NCBI GenBank assembly: GCA_016867095.1
Contig: VGKK01000021.1
Location: 1-13,561 of the forward strand
From: Candidatus Omnitrophota bacterium
GTDB lineage: Bacteria > Omnitrophota > Gorgyraeia > Gygaellales > Profunditerraquicolaceae
DNA: 13,561 nucleotides
Reading direction: 5' to 3'
Shown here: piece after piece, positions 7,121 to 13,518 of the stretch
Layout: each line of letters begins with the position of its first letter
Numbering within the stretch: position 1 is the first letter of the stretch
Program-made: the position numbers and the translations under genes
The notes under the pieces: model-generated
Database searches by the model: none
Seen by the model: only the letters and a program-made list of their open reading frames with translations
What the model was told of the DNA's origin: nothing

Positions 7121-7971
7121 TTTGCCCAGAACTTTCTATACATATACCATTGGTCGGGATATTTACGGATATAATCTTCAATAATGGTTTTATAACGCGT
7201 AATCATGCCTGTCAAGCCATTATTTTTATCTTCAGCGGAAAATTCCAACGGCTTTTCAAATCTTAAAGTAAAACTGTCATCGGTATTCCTGACCATAAAT
7301 CCCGGCACGATTAGCGCGCCGGTCTTCGCGGCAAAGGCGGCCGGGCCTTCAGGCAGGGACGTGGGTTTGCCGAAGAAGTCTAAAATTACGCCTTTTTCAG
7401 TAAAGTCCCGGTCTCCAACTAAAGCCACAATCTTATTTTCTTTTAACAGGTTCAGGCATTGCCTGACTGCCTTACCGAGGGGGATAACTTTCAGGCCTTT
7501 ACTTTGCCTTTGAAAATTAAAAAAATCATCCACTTCTTTATCCTTATGCGCCAGGGCAACCGCCCAGATAGGATATCCCAGGAGCGCGGTTACCACTCCG
7601 CCTAATTCCCAGTTTCCCAGGTGGGCACTCAGGATAATTACGCCGTTACCTTTAGCTAAGGCCTCATCCACATAGCGGGCATTTTCTATGTGGACATTAT
7701 TTTTTATATACTCCTTATCCAGTTTAGAAAAACGGAAGAAATCCACCAGGTACTTGGCAAAATTCCTGGACATCCTGATGCGCAGGCGGCGGAGCTCTCT
7801 ATTTGATTTCTCGGGAAAGATCACTCTTAAATTTTCTTTTACTGCCCGGCGGTCTTTATAGGCAAATAGATAATGTAAATCAGAAAAAAATATCGCTATT
7901 TTATAGGCTAATTTTAAGGGTATGGATAAGGCCACGAATTGTCCAATCCTATATAGTATATAATTAACCAT
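7117..7971 (-). CDS. Lysophospholipid acyltransferase, LpxL/HtrB (lipid A acyltransferase) family
   Basis: A 284-residue inner-membrane-associated acyltransferase of the LpxL/LpxM family, which adds secondary acyl chains to lipid A or acylates related lipids. An N-terminal hydrophobic/amphipathic region (about 1-35) precedes RRAVKENLRVIFPE (41-54). The catalytic H-X4-D/E motif is AHLGNWELGG (116-125), with H117 and E122. VALVGDRDFTEKGV, FFGKPTSLPEGPAAFAAKTGALIVPGF and a C-terminal PDQWYMYRKFW complete the family pattern. It starts 6 nt after the preceding glycosyltransferase stop, just beyond a strong palindromic hairpin, and overlaps the family 2 glycosyltransferase by 4 nt. Acceptor is probably lipid A or a glycolipid; not determinable here. 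Confidence 0.92.
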   Translation of the reverse strand: MVNYILYRIGQFVALSIPLKLAYKIAIFFSDLHYLFAYKDRRAVKENLRVIFPEKSNRELRRLRIRMSRNFAKYLVDFFRFSKLDKEYIKNNVHIENARYVDEALAKGNGVIILSAHLGNWELGGVVTALLGYPIWAVALAHKDKEVDDFFNFQRQSKGLKVIPLGKAVRQCLNLLKENKIVALVGDRDFTEKGVILDFFGKPTSLPEGPAAFAAKTGALIVPGFMVRNTDDSFTLRFEKPLEFSAEDKNNGLTGMITRYKTIIEDYIRKYPDQWYMYRKFWAK

Positions 7972-7977
7972 TAAATA

Positions 7978-9129
7978 TCAAGACCCGGTCTTGGCAAGCG
8001 TGGCAAGACCGGGTCTTGGTTCTAATAAGAGTTTCGCGATATCAAAGCTGGCATTAGGCTTGGCGATACGGCCGCAAGTTTCGCGCAGGCGATTTAATTT
8101 TGCGGGTTGAGCCAGCAGTTCTTCAATGGTTAGGTTTATATCTCCGGGTTTATCTACTTTTATCGCCGCTTCCTTTTCGGTAAGATAGCGGGTATTATTT
8201 GCCTCTTGGCCGGGTATGGGCCGCACGATAATCATCGGCAGCCTTTTTGTTAGGGCCTCCGCGCTGGTAATGCCTCCGGGCTTGGTAATAATAGCGTCTG
8301 ATACGCTCATCAGTTCCTCAATATTGTCCGCGTAACCGAAAAGCCGGATAGTTTTTTTACATTCCTTATTTTTTTTCTTTAAGGAATTAAAGAGTTTTTT
8401 GTTTGTCCCGGTTACTATTATCTCCTGCAGGTCCAGGTTTATCTTTTCAAGCGAACCGACGATGCTTTTTATCGGCCCCAGGCCCTGGCCTCCGCCCATA
8501 ATCAATATGGTGGGAACGTTTGCCTTTAAGCCAAGGCTTTGTATAATTTCCTCCCTTTTTAAAGGTTTATTAAATTTAGGGTCAAATGGGATACCCAGGC
8601 TTTGTATCTTATCAGCCGCGACGCCCTTCTTTACCAGGCGCAGGCTTACTTCTTCGGAAGGAGTAATATAATAATTTACCGTGTCATAAATCCAATAAGA
8701 ATGCGGGATATAATCGGTAAGCACGGCGACCAGGGGCAGGGATGAGCTATAAGTCTTTTTATAATCCGCCACCATTCCGCAAGGGAATGCCTGGGTGCAG
8801 ACTACGGCATCCGGTTTAAAGCCGTCAAAAAGCTCCTTTAGCTTGGGGGAGTTATATTTATGGACAGTTTCTTTTATATTCTTTATTTTTTTTACCACCT
8901 TCGGGTTATCATAAAGATAATCCCAGAGCTGCGGCGTTCTCTTGATTACGCCCATATAAAGGCGGTTAATGATTTTTTCCGAGATAGGATTGGTGTAGCT
9001 GAAGGCGTTAATGTTCAGGGTCTCTGTATGGGGTTCCAGTATCTTAAGCGCCTTTTCAATGGCAATGGTAGCGCTGTGGTGACCCGACACTTCGGAGATG
9101 TACATCAGTATTACGCGCTTCGAGGGCAT
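7978..9129 (-). CDS. MGDG synthase / MurG-like glycosyltransferase (diacylglycerol glycosyltransferase type)
   Basis: A 383-residue GT-B glycosyltransferase of family 28. The N-terminal domain opens with VILMYISEVSGHHSAT (6-21); the GHHSA motif is characteristic of monogalactosyldiacylglycerol synthases and processive diacylglycerol beta-glucosyltransferases. VLTDYIPHSYW (137-147) is the second membrane/acceptor-side motif. The C-terminal donor domain has ILIMGGGQGLGPIKSIV (208-224) and SDAIITKPGGITSAEAL (277-293) followed by PIPGQEANN. It likely adds a sugar to diacylglycerol or a similar lipid at the inner membrane. It starts 5 nt after the HD-GYP gene with no clear Shine-Dalgarno, suggesting coupling. 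The last 13 residues (PRPGLATLAKTGS) are encoded by a palindromic repeat that also overlaps the stop codon, so this tail is probably not ancestral. Confidence 0.9.
   Translation of the reverse strand: MPSKRVILMYISEVSGHHSATIAIEKALKILEPHTETLNINAFSYTNPISEKIINRLYMGVIKRTPQLWDYLYDNPKVVKKIKNIKETVHKYNSPKLKELFDGFKPDAVVCTQAFPCGMVADYKKTYSSSLPLVAVLTDYIPHSYWIYDTVNYYITPSEEVSLRLVKKGVAADKIQSLGIPFDPKFNKPLKREEIIQSLGLKANVPTILIMGGGQGLGPIKSIVGSLEKINLDLQEIIVTGTNKKLFNSLKKKNKECKKTIRLFGYADNIEELMSVSDAIITKPGGITSAEALTKRLPMIIVRPIPGQEANNTRYLTEKEAAIKVDKPGDINLTIEELLAQPAKLNRLRETCGRIAKPNASFDIAKLLLEPRPGLATLAKTGS
7979..8018. repeat. Double palindrome forming a 15-bp hairpin across the glycosyltransferase stop codon
   Basis: CAAGACCCGGTCTTG (7979-7993) and CAAGACCGGGTCTTG (8004-8018) are exact reverse complements separated by 10 nt, giving a perfect 15-bp stem. 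Each 15-mer is also by itself a perfect 7-1-7 palindrome, so the two are direct repeats differing only in the central base, with centres 25 bp apart. The spacer carries a second CTTGCCA copy (minus strand). It encodes the last residues of the upstream enzyme and covers two bases of its TGA stop. No U-run follows, so it is not a standard terminator. It could be a REP-like mobile palindrome, an mRNA-stabilising hairpin or a paired protein-binding site. Confidence 0.85.
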
Positions 9130-9134
9130 AGCGG

Positions 9135-10304
9135 TTAAATCTTGCCTTCCTGATACAGCTCAACAAAGGCGGAGACAACTTCGGGGTCTAATTGCTGGCC
9201 GCTGGTCCGCTTAATCTCTTCAATTGCCTTTTCTTTAGACAATCCCTGGCGGTAGGGCCTGGTGGTGGTCATGGCATCAAAGGTATCGGCTACGGAAATA
9301 ATGGCGGCGATTAAGGGTATCTGTTTGCCTTTTAAGCCTTCGGGGTATCCTGAACCGTCGTATTTTTCATGGTGGTATTTTACGCCCAGTATCGCCTCTT
9401 CCAGTTCTTTTATCGGCTCCAGGATGGCCACGCCGATACTCGGGTGCTCCCTGATGCGCTTAAGCTCTTGTTCATCCAGGGAGCTGTTTTTATTTAATAT
9501 GGCTTCAGGGATGCCGATTTTTCCGATATCATGCAGCAGGGCGGCGATATGCAGGTATTCCAGGAATTTTTTATCATCCACTAAATCTTTCTTTTTCTGC
9601 ATCAGGCGGTGGGCGATTTCCAGGCTTAAACCGGTTACCCGCGCGGTGTGGCCGTGGGTATAATGGTCTTTGGCGTCAATGGCGGCAGCCAGGGCGATGG
9701 TAGTGTGGATAAAAAGGCGTTTATTTCTCTCCAGCTCTAATTCTAATTCCCTGAATAACTGGGCGTTGCGTATGGCCATAGCCACATCTGAAGTCAGGGC
9801 GACAAAAAAATCCAGTTCATCCCGGCCGAATTTCTTGCCGTTATTTTTGCGGCCCAATAACAATATGCCCAGTAAATCATCCCTGAAGTAACTGGGGATG
9901 CAAATAAGCGCGTCAAATATTTCCATCTGATACAAGAGGCCTTTTATCAGACGTTTTGTCTTAGCTTCAATCCTTCTTTTAGCCAGGAATTTCTTTGCCT
10001 CTTGATAGACAACCGGCGCGTTATTAAAAAGTTTCCTGTCGTTATGCTCCCTAAAGAAGCGGATAAGGGCATTATCGCTATCCATACGCGCAAATCCTTT
10101 AGGCACTTTTAAGCCTAAAGCGCCCCGCGAGACCGTCAGGATATAACTATTCATATCTTGCTGGTGCAGGAGTATGGCGGCGTGTTTTGTTTTTACCTTT
10201 TGCACGAGCATGCGCACAATCATTTTAATCAAGGTATCCGGCTCGTGCACTAAAATCATGCTTTTTGCCGCAGACTCCAGCTCTTTTTTGTAGTCAATAG
10301 CCAT
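9135..10304 (-). CDS. GAF domain plus HD-GYP cyclic-di-GMP phosphodiesterase
   Basis: A 389-residue regulator with a GAF-like sensor domain (about 18-182), a coiled-coil linker (ELELELERNKRLF, about 186-198) and an HD-GYP domain (about 203-385). HD-GYP signatures present are DAKDHYTHGHTARV (210-223), LLHDIGKIGIP (256-266) with the HD pair at 258-259, REHPSIG (285-291), KYHHEKYDGSGYP (309-321) with an intact GYP, and SVADTFDAMTTTRPYR (337-352), so catalytic activity is expected. I chose ATG 10302-10304, which shares one base with the receiver stop (TAATG); a longer frame to 10391 would overlap the receiver gene by about 90 nt and adds an implausible proline/arginine-rich leader. The receiver encoded just upstream probably works with it, the two together resembling a split RpfG-type regulator. 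Confidence 0.93.
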   Translation of the reverse strand: MAIDYKKELESAAKSMILVHEPDTLIKMIVRMLVQKVKTKHAAILLHQQDMNSYILTVSRGALGLKVPKGFARMDSDNALIRFFREHNDRKLFNNAPVVYQEAKKFLAKRRIEAKTKRLIKGLLYQMEIFDALICIPSYFRDDLLGILLLGRKNNGKKFGRDELDFFVALTSDVAMAIRNAQLFRELELELERNKRLFIHTTIALAAAIDAKDHYTHGHTARVTGLSLEIAHRLMQKKKDLVDDKKFLEYLHIAALLHDIGKIGIPEAILNKNSSLDEQELKRIREHPSIGVAILEPIKELEEAILGVKYHHEKYDGSGYPEGLKGKQIPLIAAIISVADTFDAMTTTRPYRQGLSKEKAIEEIKRTSGQQLDPEVVSAFVELYQEGKI

Positions 10305-10666
10305 TAGGACAATTCTTTCAGGACTATTCTTTCCAGTTCGTCTAGCTCCAGGGGCTTGTGGACATAGTCCAGGGCGCCGTATTGGCGGCACAGGTCAAAC
10401 GCGCCCTGTTCGTCGGGCTTTCTGCCCGTTACCATCACTACCTTTATCTTTTTATCCTTTTCTTTAATGCGCCTGAGGGTTTCAATGCCGTCAATACCGT
10501 CCATTTTGATATCCAGTAAGACTAAAATTGGCTTCTCTTTTTCCATAATCTCCAGCGCCTCTTCCCCGCCGCTAGCGGTAGTTACGTCAATTTTGCGCTT
10601 GCGAAAGAAATTCGCCGCGAATTCCCGCACGTCAAGCTCGTCATCCACAATAAGTAATTTCGCCAT
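10304..10666 (-). CDS. Stand-alone CheY-like response regulator receiver
   Basis: A 120-residue single receiver domain. Acidic residues D8-D9 (LIVDDE), phosphoacceptor D52 (VLLDIKMDG), switch T80 (VMVTGRK) and K104 (YVHKPLEL) are all present, so it should be phosphorylatable. There is no output domain; the next gene, overlapping by one base, encodes GAF plus HD-GYP and is the natural effector. I chose ATG 10664-10666, preceded by AAGGGGTGG as a good Shine-Dalgarno; a GTG two codons upstream (10670-10672) would sit inside that site. No histidine kinase is in the window. Upstream lie an ACACGGAT-type inverted repeat and a MITE-like element separating it from the secretin gene. Confidence 0.94.
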   Translation of the reverse strand: MAKLLIVDDELDVREFAANFFRKRKIDVTTASGGEEALEIMEKEKPILVLLDIKMDGIDGIETLRRIKEKDKKIKVVMVTGRKPDEQGAFDLCRQYGALDYVHKPLELDELERIVLKELS

Positions 10667-10678
10667 TACCACCCCTTT

Positions 10679-10747
10679 ACACGGATTAACACGGATTTTT
10701 TACGCTTGCCTATCGGCAGGCGTTCTTTTATCCGCGTATATCCGTGT
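10679..10747. repeat. ACACGGAT-type intercistronic inverted repeat, copy 1
   Basis: The minus strand begins ACACGGATATACGCGGAT and ends ATCCGTGTTAATCCGTGT, with an inner ACGCCTGCC/GGCAAGCGT stem around GATA, so the 69 bp can fold into one long imperfect hairpin. The same outer blocks recur at 12793-12875. It ends just before the Shine-Dalgarno of the receiver gene and began about 5 nt after the reconstructed original stop codon of the secretin gene, so it filled the whole gap between the two genes before the MITE-like insertion. Similar ACACGGATTNACACGGAT repeats are familiar from many environmental genomes; a function is not established. Confidence 0.8.
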
Positions 10748-10760
10748 CAAGTCTATTCAT

Positions 10761-10901
10761 GAGACCTCTGAAAAAGTCAGTTTACACCGCTAAAGCGCAA
10801 AACTTCCGCAAAAGCGCAAAGAATTTTTCGTCGTTGAATTCTTTGCGGCTTTGCGGTATTTAGCGGCTTTGCGGTGTCAAGGGTAGTTTTTCAGAGACCT
10901 C
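10761..10901. mobile_element. MITE-like inverted-repeat element inserted at the secretin 3' end
   Basis: The plus-strand left end GAGACCTCTGAAAAA and the inverted right end GAGGTCTCTGAAAAA bound a 141-bp segment whose two ~65-nt arms are imperfect inverted repeats rich in CGCAAAG/CGCTAAA units, closing with a CGCAAAGAATT/AATTCTTTGCG stem. No transposase is encoded. TTCAT occurs directly on both sides (10756-10760 and 10902-10906), fitting a 5-bp target duplication. An alternative reading is a 125-bp element (10769-10893, termini TGAAAAA/TTTTTCA) with an 8-bp duplication GAGACCTC. Removing either version restores a nearby in-frame stop for the secretin gene. The inverted repeat is certain; mobility is inferred from the flanking duplications. 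Confidence 0.75.
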
Positions 10902-12776
10902 TTCATAAACTAAATTAATTTTAAATACTTCCTTATCTTTTTCTATAAAATTAGGGAAAGGCGGAAACGGAGACGCTAGTTTTATGGCCTTTAAGGCGAA
11001 AGGCACTAAAATAGCGTTATTTGCTTCGGCAATATACGGGTTATCCGTCAAGTTGCCGTCTTTAGAGAGGGTAAATACTATTTTTACCATCCCCTTGTTC
11101 CCTTTGGGATAATTGGTGGCAGCGAGCTTTTTAACTTTATCCGCGACTGACTTATAGTAGCTGGTTTTATTTGCCTCTACCATTTCCTTTTGCAGGGCAA
11201 CTTCTTTTTTCTCCTGAACCCCTTCTTTAACCTTTTCTTTAATGATTTCGCCCTTTTCCATTCTTAAGACCGCGCCGTCCTTGGGTTTTATTTCGGAGAA
11301 ATCCGTATAAGAGGTTTCTCCGGACATAATGTGCGGGGTCAAAAGGATTACCAGCTCCGTTTTTGTCAGGTCATCCGATGTGCTCCTGAAGAAAAAACCC
11401 ACCCCGGGGATATCTCCGATAATCGGAATCTTTTTTACCGTCTTTTCCCTCTTGTCTTTTCTTAATCCGCCGATAACTATAGTTATTCCGTCCTTGACAG
11501 TAACAGTTGTTTCGGCTTCGGAAGTGGTTACGATAGGGATTTGGGTAATTTTGTCTTCGGATTTAATATTGGTGCGGGTAGCCGAGCTGATCTCGGGTTT
11601 TATTTTCATGGTCACGAACTTATCGCGGTTTACCGTGGGGGTAACGTAAAGTTTTATGCCGACATCAACAAAATTTACGGTTTGCGAGGTAACCGTGGAG
11701 TCTCCGGCCTGCGAGCTGGCCGAGGTAATGTAGGCGTCTTTAGTGCCGACTAATATTTTCGCCTCTTGGTTATTTACAGCCATAATCCGCGGGCTGGAGA
11801 GTATTTTAGTATCGCCGATAGTGCGCAAAAGGTCCATAATCGCCTTGTAGTCTCCTTTTCCGGCAGGCGTATCTGATGACGGCGTGCCCACAAATAAAGT
11901 ATTATCGGTATTTATGGGTAGAGAGGCTTTTGCCTGAAAGTGATTTTCTATCCAGTAATTCCAGTCTACGCCCATCTCCAGCTTATCCTGTGGCGTCAAC
12001 TCAATGATTTGCGCGTCAATTAATACCTGCGGCGTTTTTTCGTCAAAGGCGCTGATTACACCGGCAATTTCATCTAATTTTGCCGGATAATCCGTAACGG
12101 CAATTTTATTGGTGCGTTCGTCAGCGGTTAAATAACCTATGTTTTTGGTAAGGGTTTCCTGTATTTTGGGCTGGAGTTTATCTGCCTGGGCATAGCTTAA
12201 ATTAAATACCCTTGTCTGTATGGGCAAATCCGTATTTTTAACAAAATCTTCCATTTCTTTTATTTTTTCCGGAGTGTCTATTAGGGCTACGGTATTAGAG
12301 CCTTCATCCACAACTATTCTGCCTAGGTTGGTTTTTATCTGGTTTAGGGCGCGCGATAAATCCGCGGCCTTGGCATATTTTAACTGGATAACCTTGCCTT
12401 CTTTTTTATCCTGATAGCGTTCCCCATACAGCAGCTCATAGTCTCTCTGCGTCATCACGTTGATAATCTCGCCTTTTTTTTCATAAGCCAGGTCATTGGC
12501 CAGGAGCACAATTTCAAAGGCGTCCCAGATATCCACGTCCTTTAAGAAGAGCGTAACCCTGCCGGTAACGTTTTTGCCGATTACCAGGTTAATACCGGCG
12601 CGCGTGGAGAGCATCTTTAATACATCCACTATATCCATACCTTTTATGTCTAAGGATATTTTGCCTTGTTCCTGGGGTTGGGATGGGCCCGGGGAAATGG
12701 CTGATTCCTGGGCAAGTCCCAAATTGCTAAAAGATAAAAACAATACTGCCGATAAAAATAATACTTTATAATTCAT
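10860..12776 (-). CDS. Secretin (PilQ/GspD family) with C-terminal TonB-like domain
   Basis: An outer-membrane secretin of 638 residues. Signal peptide about 1-23 (cut near GLAQ); N0/STN-type domain about 38-112 (ISLDIKGMDIVDVLKML...); two N1-type repeats about 128-185 and 188-248; secretin core about 250-485 with VLIDAQIIELT (251-261), ILSSPRIMAVNNQEAKILVG (325-344) and the hallmark PIIGDIPGVGFFF (451-463). A charged, probably helical linker (505-537) leads to a TonB C-terminal-like domain (about 538-625: GMVKIVFTLSKDGNL, SPFPPFPN, FKINLVYE), which is unusual for secretins. Residues 626-638 and the stop come from the inserted repeat element. I chose ATG 12774-12776, behind AAAGGGAGGA; the TTG one codon earlier is too close to that site. 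It belongs to a type IV pilus or type II secretion system, which one is undecided. Confidence 0.93.
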   Translation of the reverse strand: MNYKVLFLSAVLFLSFSNLGLAQESAISPGPSQPQEQGKISLDIKGMDIVDVLKMLSTRAGINLVIGKNVTGRVTLFLKDVDIWDAFEIVLLANDLAYEKKGEIINVMTQRDYELLYGERYQDKKEGKVIQLKYAKAADLSRALNQIKTNLGRIVVDEGSNTVALIDTPEKIKEMEDFVKNTDLPIQTRVFNLSYAQADKLQPKIQETLTKNIGYLTADERTNKIAVTDYPAKLDEIAGVISAFDEKTPQVLIDAQIIELTPQDKLEMGVDWNYWIENHFQAKASLPINTDNTLFVGTPSSDTPAGKGDYKAIMDLLRTIGDTKILSSPRIMAVNNQEAKILVGTKDAYITSASSQAGDSTVTSQTVNFVDVGIKLYVTPTVNRDKFVTMKIKPEISSATRTNIKSEDKITQIPIVTTSEAETTVTVKDGITIVIGGLRKDKREKTVKKIPIIGDIPGVGFFFRSTSDDLTKTELVILLTPHIMSGETSYTDFSEIKPKDGAVLRMEKGEIIKEKVKEGVQEKKEVALQKEMVEANKTSYYKSVADKVKKLAATNYPKGNKGMVKIVFTLSKDGNLTDNPYIAEANNAILVPFALKAIKLASPFPPFPNFIEKDKEVFKINLVYEEVSEKLPLTPQSR

Positions 12777-12792
12777 CAAATCCTCCCTTTAA

Positions 12793-12875
12793 ACACGGAT
12801 TCACACGGATTTCCTGCACGGATTCTCACGGATTTTATCCGTGTGTATCCGTAAAGAATCCGCGTATATCCGTGT
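12793..12875. repeat. ACACGGAT-type intercistronic inverted repeat, copy 2
   Basis: The minus strand starts with the same ACACGGATATACGCGGAT block as copy 1 and ends ATCCGTGTGAATCCGTGT, with additional ACGGATACACACGGAT and ATCCGTGAGAATCCGTG blocks inside, so the 83 bp forms a long imperfect hairpin closing near ATAAAAT. It begins one base after the stop of the GspC/PilP-like gene and ends next to the Shine-Dalgarno of the secretin, so it occupies the intercistronic gap almost exactly as copy 1 does. The centre differs from copy 1, pointing to exchange or growth of inner units while outer units are kept. Confidence 0.8.
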
Positions 12876-12876
12876 T

Positions 12877-13518
12877 TTATAAATAGAGTTCATACCTCTG
12901 GCCGTTATAATTTAAAATTATTTTCCCTTCCTGTATGTCTTCAATCTGTAATTCGCCGATAAATTGGCCATTGCTTAGGTAATAGGTCTTCTGCGTATTT
13001 TTGTCTTCAATCACTGCCTGGGGATTGACGCCTGAAATAATGCCGACCAGATTTAAATCTTTGGTTAAATCCGGGGTGGCCACCGATGAGGCGCCGATGG
13101 TTCCCTGAGCCGTCGTGCCGGAAAATATCCGGCGCTGGTTTAAAGCCTGCGAATAAAATTCGTAAGGTTTGGTTTCTGTCTTGGGCCCGGCCTCTGGTTC
13201 TTCCAGATTTATTTTTTCCCTGGATATCTCGGGTAATTTTATCCGGCGCAGGCCTATCAGCGGATAGATAAGAGAAATAAATAAATAAAGGAAAGAGATA
13301 ACCAAGAGCGCCATTACCGCCTTTTTGAAATACAGGCTCATTAAATATTTTTGGCGCAGAAAATACAGCAGGTTTTGTATGGCAGATTTTAAAAAGGCAA
13401 GGCCTGCGGCTGCCTTCTTATCCGGCGGCATACCTGGTAAAGTGGTGCGCTCGCTCGCCGGCTTATCTTTTTTGATGAGTTTGAGTAATTTTTCTTCGGG
13501 AGAGGTATTATCCTTCAT
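12877..13518 (-). CDS. GspC/PilP-like inner-membrane secretion or pilus assembly protein
   Basis: A 213-residue protein with a charged cytoplasmic N-terminus (1-60), one membrane helix at about 66-90, a low-complexity periplasmic linker (95-150), and a C-terminal beta-rich domain (about 153-213: LNLVGIISGVNPQAVIEDKN..., then a segment ending GQRYELYL) resembling the homology region of GspC and PilP. In those systems this domain binds the secretin N0 domain and links it to the inner-membrane platform, which matches the secretin encoded right after it. Its ATG overlaps the stop of the upstream gene (ATGA). Sequence similarity in this family is weak, so the call rests on topology, domain pattern and neighbour. 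Confidence 0.75.
   Translation of the reverse strand: MKDNTSPEEKLLKLIKKDKPASERTTLPGMPPDKKAAAGLAFLKSAIQNLLYFLRQKYLMSLYFKKAVMALLVISFLYLFISLIYPLIGLRRIKLPEISREKINLEEPEAGPKTETKPYEFYSQALNQRRIFSGTTAQGTIGASSVATPDLTKDLNLVGIISGVNPQAVIEDKNTQKTYYLSNGQFIGELQIEDIQEGKIILNYNGQRYELYL

Noticed and set aside
7979..8018. Strong hairpin as a Rho-independent terminator
   Set aside because: It overlaps the coding end and no U-run follows on the minus strand; the next gene starts within 10 nt.
10305..10391. Longer start (10391) for the HD-GYP gene
   Set aside because: It would overlap the receiver gene by almost 90 nt and add a proline/arginine-rich leader unlike the family; the TAATG junction at 10304 is a far better start.
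10667..10672. GTG start for the receiver two codons upstream
   Set aside because: The GTG is part of the AAGGGGTGG Shine-Dalgarno; ATG 10664-10666 has correct spacing.
10728..10755. Possible promoter for the receiver gene based on TTGACA next to the ACACGGAT repeat
   Set aside because: No convincing -10 hexamer at 16-18 nt; TTGACA arises from the repeat sequence. The same applies to a TTGACA inside the MITE-like element.
12777..12779. TTG start for the secretin one codon upstream
   Set aside because: Only about 3 nt from the GGGAGG ribosome binding site; the adjacent ATG has better spacing and codon.
10679..12875. ACACGGAT repeats as a CRISPR array
   Set aside because: The repeats are short, inverted as well as direct, separated by only 2-10 nt, and lack uniform spacers or cas genes.
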